A stretch of 9,816 bases of DNA from JADLBR01 sp020847615 (GTDB lineage Bacteria; Verrucomicrobiota; Verrucomicrobiia; JADLBR01), in assembly GCA_026646655.1 (NCBI GenBank), contig JAPKHT010000192.1, positions 1-9,816 of the forward strand. Reading direction: 5' to 3'. The first letter of the stretch is position 1. Each line of letters opens with the position of its first letter. Below, piece after piece: positions 1 through 4,827 of the stretch. A model generated the notes under the pieces. That model made no database searches. It saw only the letters and a list, made by a program, of their open reading frames with translations, and was not told the DNA's origin. Position numbers and translations under genes: made by a program.

Positions 1-132
1 GAGGTGACGGCGGAAGAGGGCCGGGCCTACTGGCGCAGCATCGACCCGGTCTGGGTCACCTACGACCCGAGGTACAGGTTCACGCCGCACCCGTGGTATC
101 CGAATTTGACAAACCAGCACCAGCAACCGTGA
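1..132 (+). CDS. C-terminal end of an unidentified protein (partial)
   Basis: Frame 1 is open from the first base to a TGA at 130-132 and gives 43 residues. They are rich in aromatic residues and proline, including AYWRSIDPVWVTYDPRYRF and HPWYPN. The start lies outside the window. I do not recognise a family, and this tail alone does not support a function. The stop codon overlaps the GAGGGA ribosome-binding site of the next gene, which starts 10 bases downstream, so the two are probably co-transcribed and may be translationally coupled. The reading frame is supported by continuity and close spacing to a well-marked downstream start, not by homology. Confidence 0.55.
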   Translation, partial: EVTAEEGRAYWRSIDPVWVTYDPRYRFTPHPWYPNLTNQHQQP

Positions 133-142
133 GGGAAGTTTT

Positions 143-838
143 ATGACGAACATGATGAAACCTGCCGTGATCCTCCTGGCGCTCGCGCTCGTCGCGCAGG
201 GGAAGGCATTGGGGAGCGCGATCGAGGATGCGGCGAAGGCCTTCGTCGCGTCGAACAGCGTCGAGAACGTCCTGGCGGACGGGGCAAAGGCGCGGAAGCT
301 AAAGGAGGGCATCGGTGTCGGCCCCATCGTCGGGCAGATCGTCGCCGCCGCAGAGGGTGACGTCGGCCCGGCCTGCGTCTGGTTGCTGGCCCGCGGCACC
401 GAGCTCGGCGTTTCGGGCGCAGAGTCGAAGCTGGAATCCCTGACGGCGGGCAACGCCGAGGCGACGGTCAGGGAGAACGCCGCCCGGGCCTTTGTGTCCT
501 CCTCGAAGAACAGGGCCAAGGCCAAGGCGAAGATCGCGCAGCTGCCGATCACGGACTCGGCGGCCAGGGCCATCGCGCGATACGCCACCGTCCACGCCGA
601 CAAGAAGGCCGCCGAGGACTGGTTCGACGCCGCGAAGGGCAAGGGGCTCTCGTGCGGGCCGTACCGAAAGCGATTCCTCGACGGGTTGGTCGCCAAGGCC
701 CCGAACGAGCAGTTGCTCGAGATTCAGCAGGAGATCGCCGGGCTGATGAAGGGCGCGAAGGACATGGACGCGGCGAAGCCATGGGTCGAGGAACTGCGGT
801 ACCGGCTCTACGTGGCGAAGGAGGCCGCGGGGCAATGA
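143..838 (+). CDS. hypothetical exported Ala/Lys-rich helical protein
   Basis: A 231-residue protein that I cannot assign to a family. Residues 1-24 look like a Sec signal peptide: short polar start with one Lys, hydrophobic core PAVILLALALVAQG, and a possible cleavage after ALG at about residue 24. The mature part is almost entirely predicted-helical, rich in Ala, Lys and Glu (for example KNRAKAKAKIAQ near residues 122-133), with only two cysteines and no catalytic motif I can see. It may be a periplasmic or secreted helical-repeat protein; this is inference. The start is supported by a GAGGGA site four to six bases upstream that overlaps the stop of the preceding gene. The 3' end overlaps the next gene by four bases (ATGA), so the three left-hand genes look like one operon. 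Confidence 0.6.
   Translation: MTNMMKPAVILLALALVAQGKALGSAIEDAAKAFVASNSVENVLADGAKARKLKEGIGVGPIVGQIVAAAEGDVGPACVWLLARGTELGVSGAESKLESLTAGNAEATVRENAARAFVSSSKNRAKAKAKIAQLPITDSAARAIARYATVHADKKAAEDWFDAAKGKGLSCGPYRKRFLDGLVAKAPNEQLLEIQQEIAGLMKGAKDMDAAKPWVEELRYRLYVAKEAAGQ
818..824 (+). promoter_or_regulatory. ribosome-binding site deciding the start at 835
   Basis: A perfect AAGGAGG lies ten bases before the ATG at 835, inside the 3' end of the upstream gene. It marks 835 as the true start of the small secreted protein and indicates translational coupling through the ATGA overlap. Confidence 0.6.
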
Positions 839-1080
839 GGGCGCTTTTGCTTGCCGCCGCCATGGTGTCGCTCTGCTGCGCGTGCTTGGGGCAGGAGACC
901 AACGCCGGGGCGCGGGCCGCGCACCGCTTCCCCAAGTTCGTCGACCCGCTAGTCACCAACACGCCGTGGCAGGTGTTCCTTCCGTCGGGCATGGCCGCGC
1001 CGGAAGCATTGCGCAGGAAGGTAGTGTCCAGAATCTTTCGCACATTGTCGGCAGGGTCGAGGGTTGAGTGGTTTGGTTAG
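835..1080 (+). CDS. small secreted hypothetical protein, probably truncated by the insertion sequence
   Basis: The ATG at 835 overlaps the TGA of the previous gene (ATGA) and has a strong AAGGAGG site at 818-824, ten bases upstream, so I prefer it over the longer open frame beginning at 652. The product is 81 residues. Residues 1-19 form a cysteine-rich hydrophobic signal segment (ALLLAAAMVSLCCACLG). There is no good lipobox, so signal peptidase I cleavage is more likely than lipoprotein processing. The next forty residues, including FPKFVDPLVTNTPWQVF, are not a family I recognise. The left terminal inverted repeat of the IS256-type element begins near base 1016, about residue 61. The last 20 or so residues are therefore probably IS-encoded and the natural C-terminus lost. 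I could not find the missing 3' part to the right of the element. It may be a non-functional remnant. Confidence 0.5.
   Translation: MRALLLAAAMVSLCCACLGQETNAGARAAHRFPKFVDPLVTNTPWQVFLPSGMAAPEALRRKVVSRIFRTLSAGSRVEWFG
1016..1046 (+). repeat. left terminal inverted repeat of the IS256-type element
   Basis: It begins GGAAGGTAGTGTCC and ends in the core TTTCGCACATT at 1036-1046. Aligned with the reverse complement of 2546-2576 without gaps, about 21 of 31 positions match: all eleven of the inner core and nine of the outer fourteen. Inner transposase-binding block plus looser outer end is typical of IS256 ends. Confidence 0.55.
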
Positions 1081-1134
1081 GTTTAGTCTCCTGAAGGAAG
1101 GGTTGTTCTGGGGGCGTCAACCCGCAGCGGCCAA

Positions 1135-1184
1135 GCCGGGCCCCCGAAGGCCCGGCTGGGCCGGGCCCCCGAAGGCCCGGCTGG
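1135..1184. repeat. perfect 25-bp tandem duplication, each unit a GC hairpin
   Basis: Two identical 25-base units lie head to tail at 1135-1159 and 1160-1184. Each contains the perfect 8-bp inverted repeat GCCGGGCC / GGCCCGGC around the six-base loop CCCGAA, so the array can form two strong hairpins. It lies about 80 bases downstream of the transposase stop, inside the IS, with further GGGTTG/CAACCC stem-loops on each side (1100-1123 and 1197-1212). It could limit readthrough across the element, but there is no T-tract for a classical terminator. Confidence 0.75.
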
Positions 1185-1196
1185 CAGAGGCCGCGA

Positions 1197-1212
1197 GGGT
1201 TGTGGGCAACCC
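1197..1212. repeat. perfect GGGTTG-TGGG-CAACCC stem-loop
   Basis: A 6-bp perfect stem with a four-base loop, about 50 bases beyond the transposase stop. Another GGGTTG...CAACCC pair spans 1100-1123 with a 12-base loop. Together with the 25-bp duplication they make the IS 3' region highly structured. No T-run follows on either strand. Confidence 0.5.
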
Positions 1213-1262
1213 GTCAGGGTTGTCCAAGCCGCCGGAAACAACCCGCCCGCTGAGATTGTCTT

Positions 1263-2504
1263 TCATGCCGCCTCCGTTGCCGCCGTTTCGGCGGGCGCTT
1301 TGAGGCGGTCCATGTCCATGTACTTTCGGGTTCCCCACTTGGTGCCGGCGATGTGCCGCAGCCTCGCGCAGACCAGCATCAGCGCGCTCTGCCCATCGGG
1401 GAAGGCCCCGACGACGCGGGTGCGCCGCCGGATCTCGCGGATGATCCGCTCCAGCGGGTTGTTGGTCCTCAGGCTACGCCAGTGCTCGCGGGGGAATCCC
1501 ATGTAGGCCAGCGTCTCCGCGATGCCCTCCCGCACCATGGCGGCGGCCTCCGGCAGCTTCATCTCCCGGAGCTTATCGGCGACCGCCCCGGCCTTCTGCG
1601 CCGCGGCCGCCGCGTCCTCCTGGGCGTGGATGGCCTTGAGCATCGCCATCACGGCCGAGACCTTCGATGTCGGCACCTTGGTCATCACGTTGCGGTAGAA
1701 ATGCACCACGCAGCGCTGCCACCGGGCCTCCGGATAGATCTCCCCGAGGGCCTCCAGCAGCCCCAGGCATTTGTCGCTGACCACCAGGCGCGGGCATTCC
1801 AGGCCCCGGGCCTTGAGGTGCCGCAGGAACCTCAGCCAGCTCCCGGCGTCCTCCTTGCTCCCCTCGCAGACGCCCAGCACCTCGCGGTAGCCCTCCGCGT
1901 TGACGCCGATGGCCAAGAGCACGCTGACGTTCTTGACCTCCCCGCCCCAGCTGCGCTTCAGCCACATCCCGTCCAGGAACACGTAGGCGTAGCCCCCCTC
2001 GATGGCCCGGTTGCGCCAGGCCTCGATGGTGCCGTAGATCTTCTTGTTCAGGCTGCTGACCGTCGAGGGGCTCACCCGCGTGCCCCAGAGCGCCTCGGTG
2101 ATGTCCTCCACCCGCCGCACGCTCACGCCGGCCAGATACATCTCGATGAGCGCCTCCTCCACCGAGCTCTCCCGGCGCCGGTACCGCTCGATGATCGCCG
2201 TCTCAAACGGCGCGTTGCGCAGCTTCGGCACCCGCAGCGTAACCTCCCCGGCCTTGGTCCCGAGCTTCCGCTCGTAGTGGCCCGCCCGCGTGTCGACCCG
2301 CCCCGCGCTGCGCTCGTACCGGCCCGCCCCGCAGAGCCGGTCGGCCTCCGCGTCCAGAAGCCCGTTGAGCGTCTGCTCCACGGTCTCGAGCACCATCTTG
2401 TCCAGATGGCCCCGGATCCGCCCCTCGTCGATGTTGATCACGTTGCCCAGCCCGGATCCCCCGGCCGGCTCCTGTTCCTCGCTCCGCCTCTCTTCTGTCT
2501 CCAT
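1263..2504 (-). CDS. IS256-family transposase
   Basis: A Mutator-type DDE transposase of 413 residues from the ATG at 2504, a normal length for the family. Domains in order: an N-terminal DNA-binding region; a strand with ERYRRRESSVEEALIEMYLAGVSVRRVEDI (split here as ERYRRRESSVEEALIEMY and LAGVSVRRVEDI); then the catalytic core. I assign the first Asp to FLDGMWLK (D178), the second to VVSDKCLGLLEA (D244), the family C-x2-H motif to QRCVVHFYRN (C265, H268) and the catalytic Glu to TNNPLERIIREIRRR (E352). The C-terminal VVGAFPDGQSALMLVCARLRH block is also typical. The frame is unbroken, so the protein is probably active. Start choice is uncertain: an in-frame ATG at 2543 and a TTG at 2546 lie at the edge of the right inverted repeat and would add 13-14 residues. 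I prefer 2504 because the extra residues are outside the usual domain. Confidence 0.9.
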   Translation of the reverse strand: METEERRSEEQEPAGGSGLGNVINIDEGRIRGHLDKMVLETVEQTLNGLLDAEADRLCGAGRYERSAGRVDTRAGHYERKLGTKAGEVTLRVPKLRNAPFETAIIERYRRRESSVEEALIEMYLAGVSVRRVEDITEALWGTRVSPSTVSSLNKKIYGTIEAWRNRAIEGGYAYVFLDGMWLKRSWGGEVKNVSVLLAIGVNAEGYREVLGVCEGSKEDAGSWLRFLRHLKARGLECPRLVVSDKCLGLLEALGEIYPEARWQRCVVHFYRNVMTKVPTSKVSAVMAMLKAIHAQEDAAAAAQKAGAVADKLREMKLPEAAAMVREGIAETLAYMGFPREHWRSLRTNNPLERIIREIRRRTRVVGAFPDGQSALMLVCARLRHIAGTKWGTRKYMDMDRLKAPAETAATEAA

Positions 2505-2545
2505 TGTCGCTGTCCCGGTTGTATCAACCCAGACCAGCCCCATCA

Positions 2546-2576
2546 AATGTGCGAAAAACAGCGTACGTTATCCTCC
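2546..2576 (-). repeat. right terminal inverted repeat of the IS256-type element
   Basis: On the minus strand it reads GGAGGATAACGTACGC at the outside and TTTCGCACATT at the inside (2546-2556 on the plus strand). It lies directly upstream of the transposase, so the transposase promoter probably overlaps or adjoins it, as is usual for IS elements. Confidence 0.55.
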
Positions 2577-2604
2577 CCTCTTCTCCGCCCGGACCTGTCG
2601 CAAG

Positions 2605-2621
2605 TTGTCAGGCCCTGACAA
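2605..2621. repeat. perfect palindrome TTGTCAGG-C-CCTGACAA
   Basis: Eight-base arms around a single central C, 29 bases outside the IS right end. It could be a dimeric-repressor operator or a small hairpin. No gene starts close by, so its role is unknown. Confidence 0.5.
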
Positions 2622-2649
2622 AATTCCGTTTGCCGGAGGCATTTTTCTC

Positions 2650-2669
2650 TCAATCAGGGTCAATCAGGG
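2650..2669 (+). repeat. 10-bp perfect tandem duplication
   Basis: The unit TCAATCAGGG occurs twice head to tail. It may be slippage or a small duplication. No function is evident. Confidence 0.5.
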
Positions 2670-2800
2670 ATCGCGTCAAGTCGTTGGGGTCGTGTCAGTA
2701 GATGCAGGGGCGTGCCGAAGCGCGTTTTCCGGTTCGGATTCAAGTCCCCCCTCGCGCACTCTCATACCCTTCTGCCCTGCCCCCGGCGCGCGGGCGGCGA

Positions 2801-2938
2801 TAGCCAGAAGCGACCACGCTCCGGATTATTCAGAAAGGAAACATCGGGTGGGCCCGGACTGCCTGAAGGCAGCACTACGAACATTCCCGTGGTCTTGGGC
2901 TCATCGTGCCGCCTTTAGGCGGTGTACGTATAACATGC
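2801..2938 (+). repeat. REP/BIME-like hairpin doublet, left copy
   Basis: A 138-base composite repeat that aligns without net gaps to the reverse complement of 9601-9734; the central 60 bases match at 55 positions. It contains two hairpins: CTGCCT-GA-AGGCAG at 2859-2872 and CCGCCT-TT-AGGCGG at 2909-2922. They face opposite ways around a central ACTACGAACATTCCCG segment. Read outward from the centre, the first hairpin is preceded by GTAG (CTAC on the plus strand), the signature tetranucleotide of REP sequences moved by REP-associated tyrosine transposases. The second has lost it (ATCG). The outer flank includes a strongly conserved CCGGATTATTCAG block. Two inverted REP units form a BIME-like element. 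Confidence 0.7.
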
Positions 2939-3012
2939 TGATGCCGTGCATCTTGTGACTTGAATCGCAGTGTCCCGAACTATGAAGCTTCTGGCCAAAT
3001 GTCATCCGACAG

Positions 3013-3027
3013 CCGGTGGACCACCGG
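3013..3027. promoter_or_regulatory. perfect palindrome CCGGTGG-A-CCACCGG, possible operator
   Basis: Seven-base perfect arms around one A, about 105 bases upstream of the hemerythrin start. It is followed by a bulged stem-loop at 3039-3071 (GGGTTG/CAACCC and GCGTC/GACGC with a seven-base loop). It could be a regulator-binding site or leader structure. No regulator gene is present to pair it with. Confidence 0.3.
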
Positions 3028-3106
3028 GGATGAAAATCGGGTTGTGGCGCGTCTGTGTAAGACGCCAACCCGTCCCCCCGATGAATTGCGTCCGGCTTGC
3101 AAGGGC

Positions 3107-3127
3107 TTGACACGCAATGTAAATTGC
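3107..3127 (+). promoter_or_regulatory. TTGACA box plus FNR-geometry dyad upstream of the hemerythrin gene
   Basis: A consensus -35-like TTGACA lies at 3107-3112, followed at once by the perfect dyad GCAAT-GTAA-ATTGC (3114-3127), five-base arms with a four-base spacer. That 5-4-5 layout is the geometry of CRP/FNR-family sites, although the bases are not the FNR consensus. The dyad ends four bases before the ATG at 3132. A -10 box at normal spacing would overlap the start codon, so this promoter reading is uncertain: the transcript would be leaderless or start internally. Confidence 0.3.
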
Positions 3128-3131
3128 CCTA

Positions 3132-3608
3132 ATGGCCTCATTACCCCATCTTTTAGTCGCGGAGCATGCGGTGTTCGCGGCGCTCTTCGACGAGATCGAT
3201 GGGATCCTGGACCACGCGCGTTCTCCGGGCGAGGTCAACCGGCTGGCGCGCCTCGTCGAGGGCGTCCTCAGGCGACATGGGAGCGCGGAATCGGAGCTCG
3301 CCTACGCCGCGCTGGACCAGATGCTCGCGGAAAGGGGCGAGTTGCTCCAGCTCCACCAGGACCACCGGGAGATCGATGCCCACCTCGCTCGCGCGACCAT
3401 CGCCCCAGACCTGCACGAAGCCAGGCGCCTCCTGAGGCGGGCGCTCGCGATCTCGCGCGCCCACTTTCGGCGCGAGGAGCACTCCGTTTTTCCCCTGTTC
3501 GAAAGAGCCTTCAATCCCGAGGCGCTCGAGGCCTTCGGGGAGGCCGCGCTACAGAGATACCTGGACGCGGACCGCGATCCCGCGGCCCTCTCTCAGTCGC
3601 CCCGCTGA
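3132..3608 (+). CDS. hemerythrin-like (HHE) cation-binding domain protein
   Basis: A 158-residue soluble protein with the four-helix hemerythrin-like pattern. Candidate di-iron ligands fall in order: H12 (AEHAVFAALFDEID), H49 and E53 (RRHGSAE), H75/H78 (LHQDHREIDAH), and H111, E115/E116 and H117 (HFRREEHSVFP). The last segment is especially typical. Such proteins bind O2 or NO, or store or repair iron, in the cytoplasm; which applies here cannot be told. There is no signal peptide or membrane segment. It lies 123 bases before nuoB on the same strand, so it may be co-transcribed with the complex I operon or have its own regulation. Oxygen or nitric oxide handling next to a respiratory enzyme is plausible but inferred. 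There is no Shine-Dalgarno site. The ATG at 3132 is the only in-frame start keeping H12. The upstream dyad might link it to a CRP/FNR-type regulator. Confidence 0.8.
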   Translation: MASLPHLLVAEHAVFAALFDEIDGILDHARSPGEVNRLARLVEGVLRRHGSAESELAYAALDQMLAERGELLQLHQDHREIDAHLARATIAPDLHEARRLLRRALAISRAHFRREEHSVFPLFERAFNPEALEAFGEAALQRYLDADRDPAALSQSPR

Positions 3609-3688
3609 CCCGCCAAGCACCGGATCTCCCCCGGTCCCGACCCCGCAAGCGTCTCCCCGCCTCCCGCTTTCGCGACGGTCCCGTGAGT

Positions 3689-3719
3689 TTGAACTTGCGC
3701 GGGTGTACCCCTCGATTAG
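3689..3719 (+). promoter_or_regulatory. weak candidate promoter for the nuo operon
   Basis: In the 123-base gap before nuoB, TTGAAC (3689-3694) is followed about 18 bases later by the AT-rich CGATTA/GATTAG (3713-3719), some 13 bases before the nuoB ATG. This is the only sigma70-like pair I see in the gap, and it is poor. Transcription from upstream of the hemerythrin gene is equally possible. Confidence 0.2.
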
Positions 3720-3731
3720 TTTTCGTTCGCC

Positions 3732-4244
3732 ATGAGCAGCGGCGAGTATGCCTACAACTCCAAGGTCGAGGGCAATGTGGTCCTCACCCAGCTTGATGCC
3801 GCCATCGCGTGGATCCGCAAGAACTCCCTGTGGCCCATGCCCATGGGGCTGGCCTGCTGCGCGATCGAGATGATGGCCGCCGCATGCTCCCGCTACGACC
3901 TCGCCCGCTTCGGGGCCGAGGTGATGCGCTTCTCCCCGCGCCAGGCCGACCTGCTCATCGTCTCTGGCACGGTCACTTACAAGATGGCCCTCGCGGTCAA
4001 GCGGATCTACGACCAGATGCCGGCCCCCAAGTGGGTCATCGCCATGGGCGCCTGCGCCTCGACGGGCGGCATGTACCGGAGCTATGCCGTCCTGCAGGGA
4101 ATCGACCGCTTGCTCCCCGTCGATGTCTACGTCTCCGGTTGCCCCCCGCGCCCCGAGGCCCTTCTCGAGGGCCTCATGAAACTCCAATCAAAGATAGACC
4201 GCACCGCGTCGGCGCGCGCTGTCCTCCAGCCGGCACCCGCTTGA
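3732..4244 (+). CDS. nuoB: NADH-quinone oxidoreductase subunit B
   Basis: A 170-residue subunit of complex I that carries the terminal [4Fe-4S] cluster N2, which passes electrons to quinone at the interface with NuoD. All four ligands are visible: the tandem cysteines C42-C43 in GLACCAIEMMA, C108 in MGACASTGGMY and C137 in SGCPPRPEAL. The segment FGAEVMRFSPRQADLLIVSG is also diagnostic. Length is normal for the family and there is no membrane segment, as expected for a peripheral-arm protein. It is the first gene of the nuo run. Unusually, nuoA, which normally precedes it, is missing, and a hemerythrin gene stands upstream instead. No good ribosome-binding site precedes the ATG. It could also be written nqo6 or ndhK. 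The assignment is firm; whether it works in a classic 14-subunit complex depends on genes outside the window. Confidence 0.97.
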   Translation: MSSGEYAYNSKVEGNVVLTQLDAAIAWIRKNSLWPMPMGLACCAIEMMAAACSRYDLARFGAEVMRFSPRQADLLIVSGTVTYKMALAVKRIYDQMPAPKWVIAMGACASTGGMYRSYAVLQGIDRLLPVDVYVSGCPPRPEALLEGLMKLQSKIDRTASARAVLQPAPA

Positions 4245-4254
4245 GCCCAGGCCG

Positions 4255-4827
4255 ATGAACCGCGAAAATCTCAAGGCAAGGCTCGACGCCGAGTTCCCGG
4301 GGCTGGTCGCCATGCCACCCGAATTTCGGGGCGAGACGACGCTCGTCGTCCATGCCGCCGCGCGCCTCCCCGAGATCCTGCGCTACCTCGAGCGCGAATG
4401 CGCTTTCGACTACCTCGTCGATATCTCGAGCGTCGATCATGGGGACGAGGAACCCCGGTTCGAGCTGGTCTACGAGCTCTATTCCTACGGCGCCTCGCAG
4501 CACCTCCGGGTCAAGTCCCGTCTCCCGGAAGAGGCCGCCGAAGCGCCCACCGCCTGCGATATCTGGCCCGCCGCGAACTGGCACGAGCGCGAAATCTTCG
4601 ACATGATGGGCATACGTTTCACGGGCCACCCCGACCTCCGCCGGATCCTGATGTGGGACGGCTATCCCCATCACCCCCTGCGCAAGGACTTCCCGCTCGA
4701 GGGCCTTCCGAGCGAGTCCCCCGATGGCCACTTCACTCTTCCCGCCCCCATGGATGGCGGCCCCTTCGTCACCCGGCCCGCCGAACTCGCCCAGGACCGC
4801 GAGCCCAGGTCCAAGACCCCGCTGTGA
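4255..4827 (+). CDS. nuoC: NADH-quinone oxidoreductase subunit C
   Basis: A 190-residue, 30-kDa-type subunit of the quinone module of complex I. It has no cofactor and packs against NuoD and NuoB in the peripheral arm. The family signature is complete at about residues 108-142: WHEREIFDMMGIRFTGHP followed by DLRRILMWDGYPHHPLRKDF. The earlier FDYLVDISSVDHGDEEPRFE block is also typical. It is a stand-alone NuoC, not the NuoCD fusion found in E. coli. Length is normal. The start lies ten bases after the nuoB stop with only a weak AGG upstream. Its TGA overlaps the preferred GTG start of nuoD by four bases, implying translational coupling in the operon. Confidence 0.96.
   Translation: MNRENLKARLDAEFPGLVAMPPEFRGETTLVVHAAARLPEILRYLERECAFDYLVDISSVDHGDEEPRFELVYELYSYGASQHLRVKSRLPEEAAEAPTACDIWPAANWHEREIFDMMGIRFTGHPDLRRILMWDGYPHHPLRKDFPLEGLPSESPDGHFTLPAPMDGGPFVTRPAELAQDREPRSKTPL

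Larger units (their letters stand above)
1016..2576 (-). mobile_element. IS256-family (Mutator-type) insertion sequence
   Basis: The element is defined by a full-length IS256-type transposase on the minus strand and a pair of imperfect terminal inverted repeats, about 31 bases each, at 1016-1046 and 2546-2576. The repeats share an exact 11-base inner core (TTTCGCACATT) and about 21 of 31 positions overall. The resulting size, near 1.56 kb, is slightly long for the family because about 215 bases separate the transposase stop from the left repeat. That stretch holds several GC-rich hairpins, including a perfect 25-bp tandem duplication. I see no 8-9 bp target duplication at the inferred ends, so either the outer boundaries are a few bases off or the flanks have been rearranged since insertion. 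The left end interrupts a small secreted-protein gene. Confidence 0.7.
2577..3131. other. intergenic stretch without a convincing gene
   Basis: About 555 bases between the insertion sequence and the hemerythrin gene. The open frames here have no ribosome-binding site or recognisable domain, and part of their coding comes from a dispersed repeat, so I do not call genes. It holds a perfect palindrome (2605-2621), a 10-bp tandem repeat (2650-2669), a REP-type doublet (2801-2938), another perfect palindrome (3013-3027), a bulged hairpin (3039-3071) and a dyad just before the hemerythrin start. Confidence 0.6.

Noticed and set aside
652..834. N-terminal extension of the small secreted protein to 652
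   Set aside because: It would overlap the 143-838 gene extensively. The signal peptide and the AAGGAGG site both point to the ATG at 835.
1353..2618. Plus-strand open frame (421 codons) opposite the transposase
   Set aside because: Antisense to an intact IS256-type transposase; its Pro/His/Leu-rich composition is typical of a shadow.
2725..2765. tRNA 3'-end-like sequence (GGATTCAAGTCC then CCCTCGCGCAC), possible integration site
   Set aside because: The putative T-stem has mismatches, including A opposite C at the closing pair. There is no CCA, and no matching acceptor or anticodon arm upstream.
2801..2938. Hairpin doublet as a CRISPR fragment or attenuator
   Set aside because: There are only two inverted, non-identical hairpins with no regular repeat-spacer pattern, and the near-copy elsewhere in inverted orientation fits a dispersed REP element.
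2901..3113. Small minus-strand open frame upstream of the hemerythrin gene
   Set aside because: It overlaps the REP doublet and the palindromes, has no ribosome-binding site, and resembles nothing I recognise.
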